Assembly (NCBI RefSeq): GCF_037975245.1
Contig: NC_092562.1
Coordinates: forward strand, 12,036,001 to 12,100,000
Reading direction: 5' to 3'
From: Apostichopus japonicus
Lineage: Eukaryota > Echinodermata > Holothuroidea > Aspidochirotida > Stichopodidae
Length of the DNA stretch: 64,000 nucleotides
Shown here: positions 40,147 to 44,115 of the stretch, piece by piece
Position numbering within the stretch: position 1 is the stretch's first letter
How the letters are laid out: every line of letters begins with the position of its first letter
The notes under the pieces: generated by a model
Databases searched by the model: none
What the model was told of the DNA's origin: nothing
Seen by the model: only the letters and a program-made list of their open reading frames with translations
Position numbers and translations under genes: made by a program

Positions 40147-40641
40147 TAGATGATTTATTCAGCCACATGCATAAAAATACAATGGAAATTGTTCTAAACA
40201 CAAGAAATATTTATACATATATAAAGATCTATATCATTATATGTGACATAGTTTGTGACAATATTAAGTTACATTGATTTACTCTATTATATATATGTGA
40301 CATGTTTCATGTTAATATATGTATCTCAATAAGTATGACAATGTTAATTTTACTGATTGATTGGGTTCAATGTGAGCATGATAATACTTGTGATATACCC
40401 CTGAATAAGATATGATCAGTAAATCATTAATGGTATTGATTTGACTGCTTCTTCTGTAGCTGAGCTTGGTAGCTATTTCATATAATTAAGGTTCATACGA
40501 ACTTCTAGAAAAAATGTAAATAAGTAGAGGTTTCATATAAGTTGTCCATTTTCCTTTCATTCCCAGGATGAGTATCTTCTTTGTTATGAGCTTCTTAGAG
40601 ATCATCTTAACAATCCAGAAGAATATGCTGTTGTCTTCTAA
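2257..40641 (+). CDS. Receptor-type protein tyrosine phosphatase-like gene (gene A), spliced, 5' end missing; both PTP domains look inactive
   Basis: Extent of a spliced gene with 23 exons followed here, about 1,100 codons. Every intron starts GT and ends AG, and the phases agree from exon to exon. Domain order is HYR, HYR-like, FN3, FN3 (split over two exons), transmembrane helix, tyrosine-rich juxtamembrane segment, PTP D1, PTP D2. This is the layout of a type I membrane receptor phosphatase; HYR modules are known from echinoderm hyalin and other adhesion proteins. D1 and D2 both lack the HCX5R arginine and the WPD aspartate, so a scaffold or ligand-sensing role is more likely than catalysis (inference). 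The signal-peptide exon is absent and should lie just left of the window. Exon 1 carries a net +1 frameshift, so the locus may be a recent pseudogene or the assembly may hold an indel error. A Ty3 element occupies the penultimate intron. Confidence 0.9.
2747..4363. mobile_element. hAT-like non-autonomous DNA transposon
   Basis: Ends are CAGGGCTCAAATTTGA and its imperfect inverted partner TCAAAATGAGCCCTG, a terminal sequence style common in hAT elements of marine invertebrates. AAAAG occurs directly next to both ends but in slightly different register, so the 8-bp target duplication is not clean. Near the right end GGTTGTCC-gaa-GGACAACC forms a perfect 8-bp hairpin (4319-4337). The open frames inside show no transposase motif. 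Confidence 0.5.
4726..4780 (-). mobile_element. 3' tail of a LINE, reverse orientation
   Basis: On the minus strand the sequence reads GTCCCTCCTGATCCTTTTTT then CTACTAAACTAA, the same tail as the fragment ending at 16741. It is a short 5'-truncated copy without coding remains. Confidence 0.6.
4888..5150. repeat. Two diverged tandem copies of about 150 bp
   Basis: ACTAAAATGATTTT-TAAAG and a following GACAAAGA-GTT-CTTGTCC-like segment occur twice, starting near 4896 and 5047. The copies differ at many sites. No function is visible. Confidence 0.5.
5163..5370 (+). pseudogene. Degenerate HYR-like exon in gene A intron
   Basis: After a plausible acceptor (TTCTTAACAG) the phase-1 frame reads [15 protein letters not shown], like the start of an HYR module, then hits a TGA. 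Another frame continues [18 protein letters not shown], which parallels the middle of the functional exon at 7272-7478 (Cys then a short loop then S-rich strand). A donor GTAAGT follows. Length is 208 nt against 207 for the intact exon. I read it as a duplicated second HYR-like exon that has decayed. The match is by eye only. Confidence 0.45.
5945..6432 (+). pseudogene. Decayed Ty3/gypsy integrase fragment
   Basis: Pieces in different frames match retroelement integrase: LHSDQGRN (second catalytic Asp region), MPYHPGRNG (the TPYHPQGNGQ motif that precedes the catalytic Glu) and [20 protein letters not shown] (the end of the core domain). The frame breaks at least twice, and the catalytic Glu region is frameshifted. 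No LTRs are visible on either side. It is unrelated in sequence to the young element at 30246. Confidence 0.8.
6433..7271. other. Non-coding intron sequence
   Basis: AT-rich with no exon-like frames. I see no organised repeat. Confidence 0.5.
7272..7478 (+). CDS. Gene A exon 2: divergent HYR-like extracellular module
   Basis: A 69-codon phase 1-1 exon after a pyrimidine-rich acceptor (TTATCATTTCCAG), with donor GTAAGT. It encodes FVDCPEPQ at the start and [19 protein letters not shown] at the end. The cysteine near the N-terminus and the CxFxI-type end are placed as in HYR repeats, but the central WxxPxAxD core is not recognisable. Symmetric 1-1 phase fits an extracellular module that can be shuffled. 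The module assignment is moderate; the exon itself is well supported. Confidence 0.7.
7914..8143. repeat. Direct duplication, about 50 bp, spaced 180 bp
   Basis: CTACCTAAATCAGTGCCCAA, followed by TCCACTCATTAAAGA-TACCCTGTGAAACA, occurs at 7914-7963 and again at 8094-8143 with one mismatch. Downstream, ACAGGAC-A-GGT-AT also recurs, so the duplicated unit is probably about 180 bp and partly diverged. Confidence 0.75.
9958..10025 (+). mobile_element. tRNA-like SINE relic
   Basis: TGTGGTTGAGCATGG resembles a tRNA A box. CCAGGTTCTATCCTGG contains a B-box-like GGTTCTATCC inside a perfect T-arm-like stem (CCAGG/CCTGG). The loop is one base short of a true tRNA and there is no acceptor stem, so this is more likely a tRNA-derived SINE than a tRNA gene. 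Confidence 0.4.
10340..10654 (+). CDS. Gene A exon 3: fibronectin type III domain
   Basis: A 105-codon phase 1-1 exon encoding one whole FN3 domain. Hallmarks are [18 protein letters not shown] (B strand tryptophan), VAYIPYYKM (C strand), a Leu-like [18 protein letters not shown] stretch (E/F strands with the conserved tyrosine) and an acidic, glycine-rich FG loop [16 protein letters not shown] is a potential N-glycosylation site. The donor is GTAAGT. Confidence 0.92.
10655..11642. other. Intron between FN3 exons, nothing recognisable
   Basis: AT-rich, with a short CT-rich run near 10903-10920 and a doubled ACTATCTGTCTGTATC near 11113. No further exon or mobile element is visible. Confidence 0.5.
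11643..11707 (+). CDS. Gene A exon 4: first half of second FN3 domain
   Basis: Encodes [20 protein letters not shown] then Q, the A and B strands of an FN3 domain ending at the conserved tryptophan. It starts in phase 1 after TTTTCTACAG and ends in phase 0 at GTAAGA. A split just after the B-strand Trp is a common FN3 intron position. It joins in frame to the next exon. Confidence 0.85.
12461..13050. repeat. Three tandem copies of a 195-bp unit inside the split FN3 intron
   Basis: The unit starts AGAATATGG (12461, 12659, 12858) and contains CAACAC-AAATTCAGTTTTA, TGAATGTTAAAGCATAT-GGG and CATGTCAGA-AGGAATTTTGC. Copies differ by scattered substitutions and small indels. An AT-rich, AAT-repeat stretch follows at about 13180-13260. 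Confidence 0.9.
13511..13736 (+). CDS. Gene A exon 5: second half of second FN3 domain
   Basis: Encodes [13 protein letters not shown] (C strand), [17 protein letters not shown] (the L-x-P-x-T-x-Y FN3 signature) and a closing strand SVTRA. It enters in phase 0 and leaves in phase 1. Together with exon 4 it makes one complete FN3 domain next to the membrane. Confidence 0.9.
13939..14029 (+). CDS. Gene A exon 6: transmembrane helix
   Basis: Encodes a short linker REPSLSP followed by about 21 hydrophobic residues ([20 protein letters not shown]) and a basic stop-transfer end IKR. Entry phase is 1 and exit phase 2. Of the two possible AGs at 13937-13940, only the first keeps the hydrophobic frame. 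This makes the product a single-pass type I membrane protein. Confidence 0.92.
14610..14677 (+). CDS. Gene A exon 7: cytoplasmic juxtamembrane segment
   Basis: Small exon, phase 2 in and phase 1 out, encoding a basic start IRRKP and then [17 protein letters not shown]. The arginine/lysine cluster directly after the helix fits the positive-inside rule. Confidence 0.8.
15119..15558 (+). CDS. Gene A exon 8: tyrosine-rich juxtamembrane region
   Basis: A 146-codon exon, phase 1 in and phase 0 out. It is acidic and carries several tyrosines in YxxΦ-like settings: DYIAL, KYQDL, QYEDV and EYEVP, as well as EEYTGVY and TEYKTF. Its last part, [15 protein letters not shown], leads into the N-terminal helix of PTP D1. 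Such tyrosines are candidate kinase targets and SH2 docking sites (inference). No known domain is visible. Confidence 0.88.
15714..15801 (+). CDS. Gene A exon 9: PTP D1 start
   Basis: Encodes [22 protein letters not shown], the beginning of a PTP domain where active family members have KNRYxxILPYD. The phosphotyrosine-recognition loop is altered: the KNRY position reads KSKN, so its tyrosine is missing. Phase 0 in, 1 out. The codon split after LLP rebuilds the tyrosine of PYDHSRV. Confidence 0.9.
16279..16355 (+). CDS. Gene A exon 10: PTP D1, DYINASYIK motif
   Basis: Encodes [18 protein letters not shown] then INASYIK, which carries the highly conserved PTP motif DYINAS-I. Phase 1 in, 0 out. 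Confidence 0.93.
16500..16741 (+). mobile_element. 5'-truncated LINE with end of reverse transcriptase ORF
   Basis: The frame encodes [20 protein letters not shown] then [19 protein letters not shown] and a stop. This is the R-FFxxRVVxxWNxLPxxVV...FKxxLDKxW signature at the C-terminus of CR1/Jockey-type reverse transcriptase ORFs. A short 3' UTR (TGTCCCTCCTGATCCTTTTTT) ends in ACTAA repeats, typical of a LINE tail. The same tail is present at 4726-4780 in reverse. Confidence 0.85.
16742..19827. other. Long D1 intron, nothing recognisable
   Basis: About 3 kb of AT-rich DNA without exon-like frames, RNA genes or clear repeats that I could see. Confidence 0.5.
19828..19864 (+). CDS. Gene A exon 11: PTP D1, IAAQG micro-exon
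   Basis: A 37-nt exon encoding [12 protein letters not shown], the PTP strand usually read as FIATQGP. The glycine codon is split, and GPREGT at the start of the next exon completes the motif. The donor is the weaker GTTGGA. Confidence 0.88.
20470..23300. repeat. Repeat element with an array of direct AGGTCA sites, split by a foldback insertion
   Basis: A head segment (CCTTGCCGAAGGCCGAAGGA) leads into GTGATGGC, is broken by the foldback at 20513-22118, and resumes ATGTGTGTGTTGGTGTGC. From about 22380 there are seven diverged copies of a 120-145-bp unit. Four carry a perfect AGGTCAAAGGTCA (22407, 22539, 22819, 23227) and two a near copy (22959, 23104). AGGTCA repeats spaced by one base are the DR1 site of nuclear receptors such as RXR or HNF4 (known). 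Function here is unproven. Confidence 0.75.
20513..22118. mobile_element. Foldback (long inverted repeat) element made of about 20-bp repeats
   Basis: Ends are TATGGCGGGCCATCAGTCTC and its inverse, continuing through CAAATTGTGGGGAAT. Each arm (about 500-650 bp) is a diverged minisatellite of TTTAAATCGACATATACCAG-like units, read on opposite strands in the two arms; inner pieces such as ACATGTGATATATCTTC and its inverse also pair. The roughly 400-bp middle is unique. GATGGC flanks both ends, a 6-bp target duplication, and removing the element restores the surrounding repeat. No protein is encoded. Confidence 0.85.
23451..23548 (+). CDS. Gene A exon 12: PTP D1, DFWRMVW segment
   Basis: Encodes [20 protein letters not shown] then [12 protein letters not shown], the standard PTP segment (FWRMVWE, IVMLT). 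Phase 1 in, 0 out. The acceptor is TTTCTTTTCAAG. Confidence 0.93.
23862..23990 (+). CDS. Gene A exon 13: PTP D1, QYWPD segment
   Basis: Encodes [18 protein letters not shown], then the beta strands before the WPD loop ([12 protein letters not shown]). This matches the family's KCYQYWP and YTIRKF positions. Whole codons, phase 0-0. Confidence 0.92.
23991..24574. other. D1 intron, nothing recognisable
   Basis: AT-rich and free of visible repeats or alternative exons. Confidence 0.5.
24575..24726 (+). CDS. Gene A exon 14: PTP D1, WPD-loop position and VHC
   Basis: Encodes [17 protein letters not shown], where active enzymes have F-x-x-WPDHGVP: the general-acid aspartate and the proline are replaced (WKY). 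It ends KYLLVHC plus two bases of a serine codon, placing the nucleophile cysteine at the exon end. Phase 0 in, 2 out. Confidence 0.93.
25057..25192 (+). CDS. Gene A exon 15: PTP D1 signature motif without the catalytic arginine
   Basis: The split codon gives [20 protein letters not shown]. The family consensus is HCSAGVGRTGTF, so the phosphate-binding arginine is alanine here. It continues [21 protein letters not shown]; the Q-loop QT reads LT. Phase 2 in, 0 out. A second copy of this exon follows immediately. Confidence 0.93.
25218..25352 (+). pseudogene. Tandem duplicate of gene A exon 15, frameshifted
   Basis: Nearly identical copy of the preceding exon, with an acceptor-like TAGAG in front and the same donor GTAAGT. 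One base is missing in the run after TTCATA, so it has 135 instead of 136 nt. Adding it to the transcript would shift the frame, and using it instead of exon 15 would also break the frame. A third stub of about 39 bp follows at 25361-25399, so the event was tandem duplication with a period of about 160 bp. The copy also encodes the alanine variant. Confidence 0.85.
25551..25679 (+). CDS. Gene A exon 16: PTP D1 C-terminal helix
   Basis: Encodes [20 protein letters not shown], the QYxFxYxALLEA helix that closes PTP domains, then a linker of charged residues KKKSEKEFQ. Phase 0-0. Confidence 0.92.
25884..25983 (+). CDS. Gene A exon 17: linker and PTP D2 start
   Basis: Encodes [16 protein letters not shown] then [13 protein letters not shown], the start of the second PTP domain with KNRF in the pTyr-loop position. 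Phase 0 in, 1 out. Confidence 0.9.
25984..26767. other. Intron at start of D2, nothing recognisable
   Basis: No exon-like frame with flanking splice sites and no repeat seen. Confidence 0.5.
26768..26847 (+). CDS. Gene A exon 18: PTP D2, DYINATIVK
   Basis: Encodes [20 protein letters not shown] then INATIVK, the D2 copy of the DYINAS strand. Phase 1 in, 0 out. Confidence 0.92.
27098..27229 (+). CDS. Gene A exon 19: PTP D2, DFWRLVFDY segment
   Basis: Encodes [20 protein letters not shown] then [18 protein letters not shown], standard PTP core (TQ-PL-T--DFWRLV, SIVML). Whole codons, phase 0-0, donor GTAGGT. Confidence 0.93.
27620..27960. repeat. Two diverged tandem copies, about 160 bp
   Basis: The series CTTAA-CTCAGT-CAG-GGATGTG, GAAAGAAGC/AACCTTT-TGATTGGTTGAC and TTTC-TTGCTAAAA-TG occurs twice, near 27630 and 27792. 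The copies are strongly diverged. Confidence 0.6.
28758..28892 (+). CDS. Gene A exon 20: PTP D2, EYWP segment
   Basis: Encodes [12 protein letters not shown], then a divergent run of beta strands ending [15 protein letters not shown]. Phase 0-0. The glycine-rich loop after YWP is unlike D1. Confidence 0.88.
28893..30023. other. D2 intron, nothing recognisable
   Basis: AT-rich, no further PTP exon needed here by phase or domain content, and no mobile element signature seen. Confidence 0.5.
30024..30151 (+). CDS. Gene A exon 21: PTP D2, WPD-loop position and VHC
   Basis: Encodes [20 protein letters not shown] then the helix before the active site and GPGPALVHC. At the WPD position the sequence is FHGW, so no general acid is present. 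Phase 0 in, 2 out. The last 35 or so bases, plus the donor, recur several times in the following intron. Confidence 0.9.
30246..31010 (+). repeat. 5' LTR
   Basis: Starts TGTTATGAAATAG and ends AATATTACA (TG...CA). It matches the 3' LTR over the full length at an offset of 8561 bases. It contains a short internal direct repeat, GTCAGCAAATTTATCACT, about 30656-30690. It should carry the element's promoter and polyadenylation signals, but I cannot place a TATA box with confidence. Confidence 0.93.
31011..31028 (+). other. Probable primer binding site
   Basis: The 18 bases straight after the 5' LTR begin TGGTGGAGATCGGGTGC. TGG is the complement of a tRNA CCA end, as expected for minus-strand priming. 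The matching tRNA cannot be named without a search. Confidence 0.55.
31029..31681 (+). other. LTR element leader, non-coding
   Basis: About 650 bp between primer site and gag, with stops in all frames. It probably holds the packaging region, as in other LTR elements (family knowledge). Confidence 0.5.
31682..32650 (+). CDS. gag: Gag polyprotein of the LTR element
   Basis: 322 codons from ATG; an in-frame ATG at codon 6 is an equal candidate. The middle has the retrotransposon Gag capsid pattern ([10 protein letters not shown], then FLARFSP and [15 protein letters not shown]). The C-terminus is basic, followed by a CCHC zinc knuckle [14 protein letters not shown] at residues 288-301, which binds the RNA genome. 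The TAG stop overlaps the open pol frame by about 34 nt, with pol in the -1 frame. I see no canonical slippery heptamer. Confidence 0.93.
   Translation: MVFSIMSVSEQETSTSVNVVQKHRPTDFLPSQFQGDVIDADLAEAHYLGFEDYLEVHKLPSQTTHEAVAEEFNEICRIFKRTLKGQARLWIENKNFSTIDDLRKQFLARFSPGTSSYAKSQAFHALSYTPGDTAQAHLVKISKAAAQLSYGEDQIRDKFISTLPLQCRSAVLMSASPKATIADLVMKVQCYFDLQIQSQPPASSESFMAMHDKASSVQTRTISASSEIHELCTKIQELETKFDQSRRSESQDNPKDRQRYSSRDSRGPRTGQNNNRRRLPYFNPSVTCYYCQNRGHFAQYCQIRLSHEMEANVKRVPTQNFH
32680..37554 (+). CDS. pol: Pol polyprotein: protease, reverse transcriptase, RNase H, integrase
   Basis: 1,624 codons counted from a GTG; the frame is open from 32617, so it is probably made by frameshifting from gag. Retropepsin DSGA lies at residue 62. 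RT motifs are VVTDFRYLN near 421, [12 protein letters not shown] near 459 and [13 protein letters not shown]; the catalytic box is HHDD (526-529) where most relatives have YxDD. RNase H has YSDTS, TELE and YVDHSAI. Integrase has an H-H...CLRC zinc finger near 1090-1130 and catalytic D (about 1157), D1217 and E1252. About 200 residues after the integrase have no recognised domain. Confidence 0.95.
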   Translation: MTPDKVPSKERSKRKANNIWKNSNIPSSRYTGNDSNVDIQLDTRNFVRGTLHDGKGISLLFDSGATRSIISSSTVQNSKYLSSIQPVSVDVVNLKLGNGQFIHAYSTITFQVKIQGHEFQLSALIAANLTGIDLILGSQTLKELNGSLDFTTNCFKIKQAKVFLRPVQRFVIYPGQQRYITVQGRLPLYARNADVVIKPFPLISRMCPSRMLVKMHKGRTKILLRNMGNQKFCLHPSRTVAHLDLADIITVTEDVPTDSLDFLNVMRDIEKPSLFRTNSDSKENRDEITRYNLHRYPHLTADDPLVSKSEQEIMRENINLEQSILNASETESIYEFLDSHRDAFSLYGELSHCSNYEADITLTNDEPFYIRPYRLSDEDKVIVASELDKLVRLGILAVGHQSYTSPVFLIPKKGTKDKRVVTDFRYLNSRIKRLNHPFPLLNETIRTIGYSGAKILGVLDLKSAFFCLPLSVHAQQYTGIASFHGGKHYYYKRLPQGLNLSPAIFQSQINDILATIPNSNKFCIAHHDDIIVYSADKRSHKQHLQAIFKVLMDNGLKISPKKCSIFQNSVRYMGHLLSITPEGEACIQPLHDRCAAIRNTPKPHNVKSVRRFVGAVNYVASFFPNIQALLRPLHHLSRKKKVFNWTEEHQCAFQSIKELLCNPPILHMPQKYGRFVLYSDTSRVATGSYLTQRVNGKENIIAYYSKILPPACQRYSVTELEMMGLFINVTAFKHLLQNVEFEAYVDHSAIVELFKSKQEPATSRLRKLLFKLSEYTFQVGYKKGSELVLADYLSRAPQEFHSEIDQVAQEVNAYEDISTPPKETFNPIMTRSKARSMGVKVPDLFPNKVTKESMQDSPAKESTNRVHRTSVPKATHSSDHVTQRPQFESQKTTTPVISTDKRDTYSQRPTITMPSENRHTFGPDVLVVPNFTSVSQPTEPRLVDQSRRRVPEVVREPPPELFVQPKPVITNIDHLVTGHIPKQKELNKVMKAIQGKLIKNYDLPFDVKELQIQQQTCPYYKPIYDFLAHDIIPSNAKHARTVRSQAEDYLLCNSLLFRIFLHETNDAKMTLQLVVPETMVEQIISRYHDDLLSNHQGVMRTYLTIRQHFYLRNMFQRISNYIQACLRCQEFRKKPDKLRQYHARIPDSYRPFDRLSLDFKTMPTTATGFKHLMVVCDEITRFVVCVSLKTLDAETICEALLQRVVTTFGPPSFIISDAASSLTGKLVELLSKALGIEQKFISVSNHGSLQVERHIQTLSNFLKVNLNQFGTDWVRFVPTSAYAYNTFSSPQLGSYSPFELAFGRKPPNLTNLSFNPMAGLSQSHGEYAALLKKRFDHLSRVMLVLQKKQQDAQNVKISAKLDKGAIYSTGQLVYLYKPTSSSLTANSRKIAAEWCGPLVIHQVLDRTHYLLATLKGEILSDVFNYNRLKPCFVRASSETKNITNIQKLRNVLKTKGSSSEKVARMRNVLSSNTSNAENVNVMQDAHIEFHDEFGNILPGITSDHIMCLMTTKPMNVASFLENRAHNEGLAIPYPSIKDSILRQKKVFANAPQGDMKVQRARYKLGELQVLVTYQTPCFPTGFKSHDFWWNVGKYSNTGEIMNFLHEKGLNITGNPGRMLQTLYG
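37555..38806 (+). other. LTR element 3' non-coding region and polypurine tract
   Basis: No env-like frame is seen in 1.25 kb. It ends in the purine run AAAAGATTGAGGGGGA (38791-38806) directly before the 3' LTR, the expected plus-strand primer. Confidence 0.75.
38807..39571 (+). repeat. 3' LTR
   Basis: Same 765 bp as the 5' LTR by eye. The terminal A could belong to the LTR (TG...CA ends with a 4-bp GTAC duplication) or to the duplication (5-bp AGTAC). The sequence does not decide between them. Confidence 0.93.
39827..39962 (+). CDS. Gene A exon 22: PTP D2 signature loop, arginine missing
   Basis: Joined to exon 21 across the LTR element, this gives [15 protein letters not shown]. The cysteine stays but the arginine of HCX5R is leucine. 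It continues [20 protein letters not shown]. Length 136 nt equals exon 15 of D1, as expected for homologous domains. Phase 2 in, 0 out. Confidence 0.9.
40079..40150. repeat. GATA/GACA microsatellite
   Basis: Three or four GATA units, about fifteen GACA units, then GATAGATGA. This is a simple tetranucleotide repeat in the last intron of gene A. Confidence 0.95.
40567..40641 (+). CDS. Gene A exon 23: C-terminal helix and stop
   Basis: Encodes [20 protein letters not shown] then AVVF and a TAA stop. This is the QYxxxYExL closing helix of D2. The acceptor is CATTCCCAG. Confidence 0.92.
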   Translation, partial: DEYLLCYELLRDHLNNPEEYAVVF

Positions 40642-40718
40642 GATGGAGCTGTATTAAATGAAGACTATGTAAACTATATGACAAGCTTAGATCAGTTGTG
40701 ACCATTATATCATTCATT

Positions 40719-41787
40719 AGGTGTTTTTTCAGCCTGGAAAGATTTCACTGTTTCGCTCAAGCCCCAAAATATTCATGATGTTTTAAGTTCCAGTATTTGG
40801 CACAACGAAAAAATTAAGGTGGGTAATACATGCATTTTGTATAAAGATTGGTAAAGACATGGTATATTATATGTTAACGATCTGATAAACTCTAAGGATG
40901 AGTTCATATCTGCTGATGAGATTTATACAAAATATGATGTGAGAACAATTTTCTTCACGTGCATGGTATTAAAAAAGCAATAGAGAAATCCTTTTCTGGT
41001 CTATATTTCTCTTGCACTCTCATTTCAAGGCTTTCATATTAAAACTGTTTTTATGGATCCAAAAGGGTGTAAAAGGTTTTATAATATTTTATTAACAAAT
41101 AATAAGATCCAATTTAAATGTATTCACAAATGGAACATGCTCTTGTCCCCAATTTTGTCTGAAGTAGATTGGTATAAGGTGTGCTCATACAATTGGAAAT
41201 GTACTTCTGAGGTGAAGCTCCGTTGGTTCCAATTTCGTCTACTTAACAGAATTTTAGGGACAAATACTCTCATGGTTAAAATTGGCAAAACCATTGATCC
41301 ATTGTTCACTTTTTGTGGGGTGGCAGATGAGAATTTAATTCATTTACTTTGGGAATGCAGCTTCACTCAGAAAGTATGGAGGGATTTTCATATCTGGGTT
41401 CAAATTAAATTGAACATCAATATTGTAGTTAGTAATGAGCTTGTTCCGTTTGGAAATTGTTTGTACAAAGACTATGTGTTTAATAACATCCTTCTGGTTC
41501 TGAAATTTTGTATTTACAAAAGTAATGTTAAAAATGAGAAACCTTCCTTTAACTATGGTAAAATAAAAATTGATTGAAAGAATTTTTACTTAAAAGAAAA
41601 GTTTATGTATCAAACTAGTTGTAAGCAAAATGCTTTTGATATCAGATGGCATAAGTGGAAATCTTTATTTGAAGTTTAATGATTTATTTGTTGTTGTCAT
41701 TAATATTGACTATTGGTCATAAAGTATATGTTATTATGAATTGTACATTGTTTGGACTCTTGTTGGAATGATAATAAAGAAAAAAAA
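40719..41787 (+). mobile_element. 5'-truncated LINE inserted just after gene A
   Basis: Flanked by an exact 16-bp duplication, CATTATATCATTCATT (40703-40718 and 41788-41803). It ends in AATAAAG and an A-rich tail. The body encodes the C-terminal part of an L1/Tx1-type ORF2. An upstream piece with stops reads IWHNEKIKVGNTCILYKDW. The open frame at 41053-41577 has LRWFQFRLLNRILGTN, a CGVADENLIHLLWECSFTQK zinc-knuckle-like segment, and VWRDF. The insertion is 77 nt after the stop codon, so it probably lies in the 3' UTR of gene A. Confidence 0.93.
41053..41577 (+). pseudogene. LINE ORF2 C-terminal remnant
   Basis: 174 open codons, the surviving end of a reverse transcriptase ORF whose RT and endonuclease domains are missing. 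The C-x(n)-HLLWEC pattern after LNRILGTN is typical of zf-RVT regions in LINE ORFs. It is not expected to be functional. Confidence 0.8.
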
Positions 41788-41803
41788 CATTATATCATTC
41801 ATT

Positions 41804-43770
41804 GATATGCTATGTAGTGATATATCAAATTAGAATAATTCAGTGACTATTCCTTAACCGGAATAATAAATTTTATACTCATAAACCTGAAATGATATAA
41901 TTACGCTGTGGATTTAAATGTTTCCATGATGATTGGTCCACGTCTGTATTGAAAACAAGGACCATCTGATCAACTCTGCATTTTACCTAGTGTTCAAAAT
42001 AAAAAATCGTTCTTGATTTACAATTTTTGAAATACCATTCAAACTTAATGTTTTATTGTAAGATGGATTTAAGTGAGGACCAGAATTTGTCAGTCAGTAT
42101 TCTAACAATGTCCAACTGATAGCCGTACAAACTTGGCTTCCAAAATGAAAACTAATGTAAGTACAATTAATCAATGTTAAGTGTTAAGACAGTAATATAC
42201 AAATGGCTAATATCGGCTACGAATATGTAGAGACAAATTTGAGGTATGGTTCTGCATTTGCATAATTGAAATATGTCATAAAATTGGAAATCTCAACGCA
42301 AAATGAAAGATATTTTTGAGTTTAGTAATAGTTTGTTTTAGTTCTATAGCGGTGTGATTTTTCATTTTTGTTTACGTTTAAGCATTTTCAAAGTCAATAT
42401 GAAACCAAGGATGATCAAATTTGACCATATTGTAGGGTGTGGGGGGGGGGGTGAGGATGAAAAGCGGGGAGTCAAATGTTGGACAGACATATAATACGGT
42501 AACATCTAAAAATTGTATCCATTAGCACAAGAGTTAGTAGCATCATCAGCATACAACAATACTTTATTCCTTTTATTCCTTCAATAATAAACCATGTACC
42601 CTGGTTCAGCTGATGTAAATAACCAGATATACACAGAGATTATTACAAGGTTTGAAGTTTTTCTTATCACCGGCTATTTTTAATTTACAACTTCTTGGTG
42701 TTTTTACTAATATTTTCATATTGAATAGTGCTTTACTTATATATCTTAATTTTTACTGTTAGTTGTTATAATGACTGCTAGAAGAATTGTTGGGAAGCAG
42801 GTTTGAGGGTTTTATTTTCTCCTATTGATTTTAATTTCACTTTTACAACTTCTTGGTGTTTTTACTATTTTCATATTGAACATTGCATTGACAAGTTGAT
42901 TGATGTGATGAAGGGTACTCGTGTGGTTAAAGGTTATACATTCATGTTTACTGTAAGTTGTTTAAGAATGCGAGTAGACTTGGGGGAGGTGGGGACAGTA
43001 TTATCAATTTATAAGAGTAAACAATAGGTACAAAAGCTATTGGAGTGTATGTAATCATTTGATAATAAATTTCCATAGACATTATCATGTTGTGCATTAT
43101 GCACATTTAAAATATGTGATCAGAGGAAGCCGAAATAAAAATCGGGTTACCAAGATTTGAGTCAAAACTTTAAAGTTATCATCCCAATCATGAACATGGA
43201 AGTGTCTATTAGTGTATTAGTATACATGACCAGTAGTGTTTATAAAGTGGAAGTGGGAACAGGGTAACTTTGTGTCTAAGATGGAAGCATGCTAACAGTG
43301 ATCTTCCCAAATATGAACTAGAAGTGACTATTAATAGTTGAACAGTGTCCAAGTTGTTGTGATAAGGATATTGGAGAGGATCAATGTTAATATTAATTCA
43401 CTGTCATATGCTACTCTGAGAGGAGATGGGAGGTGGAGAGGGCTGTAGTATCAGTTCATAACAGAAAACAATAGCTAGAACAGCTGTTTAAGTGTATGTA
43501 ATCTTCTGATAATCACTTTCCATAGACTGTATCATTTTGTGCATTATGCACACTTAAAATATGTCCTTCGTACGTGTTAGCATTTATACAAACATTATTT
43601 GACTACTTACTCAGATTTGAATACAAGCAAAGTAAACCTGGATATCTCCATGGTTTCACATAGTTTCCTTACAGAAGGTCTGTGCTTGTTTTGTTCTTTC
43701 AACTTCCATTTTATTATGAAACAATGTTCAATTAATCATGAAACTGAGTGATAAATTACTCAGCAATTAA
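41804..43770. repeat. Intergenic DNA with small duplications
   Basis: ACAACTTCTTGGTGTTTTTACTA, then TTTTCATATTGAA, occurs near 42687 and 42845. A segment with AGTGTATGTAATC, TTTCCATAGAC and TGTGCATTATGCACA occurs near 43046 and 43494, a duplication with spacing of about 450 bp. A G-run lies near 42437. No gene is visible. Confidence 0.6.
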
Positions 43771-43772
43771 GC

Positions 43773-44006
43773 AGCATTATACAACACCTAATTATATTCC
43801 AGCCATGTGATTGGTCAATTGCTCGTCGATTGCATGCAAAATCCGCTCTATTGCACGCTATGATGATAGAGCCATGCGTTATACTTTTTTGATAGCACTT
43901 TTTTCAATGGTAAGAGAGCAGAGAAACCTGTCTGTTCAAAACAATCTGTTGCATGAGTGCATTTTACATCCAATTATATCCAAATGTTAAGGTGTTGTAT
44001 AAAACA
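43773..44006. mobile_element. MITE-like element with TATACAACACC inverted ends
   Basis: The left end ATTATACAACACCTAATTA and right end TTAAGGTGTTGTATAAA are inverse of each other, 235 bp apart. There is no ORF. The target duplication is unclear. Confidence 0.55.
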
Positions 44007-44012
44007 AATAAT

Positions 44013-44115
44013 AAATGGTTTCCATTCGTGCAATAGTGCAAATATTTTATTCGTTGAAAGATATGTAATTTGTTCTCATGAAATATTTGCACTATTGCAC
44101 TCATAACCATTCATT
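44013..44115. repeat. Inverted repeat (hairpin)
   Basis: GTGCAATAGTGCAAATATTT at 44028-44047 pairs perfectly with 44081-44100; AATGGTT and AACCATT extend the arms. It lies right next to the MITE and may be part of another small foldback element. Confidence 0.8.

Noticed and set aside
40079-40150. Open frame of repeated SVCL over the GACA repeat
   Set aside because: Translation of a microsatellite on the minus strand, without coding signs.
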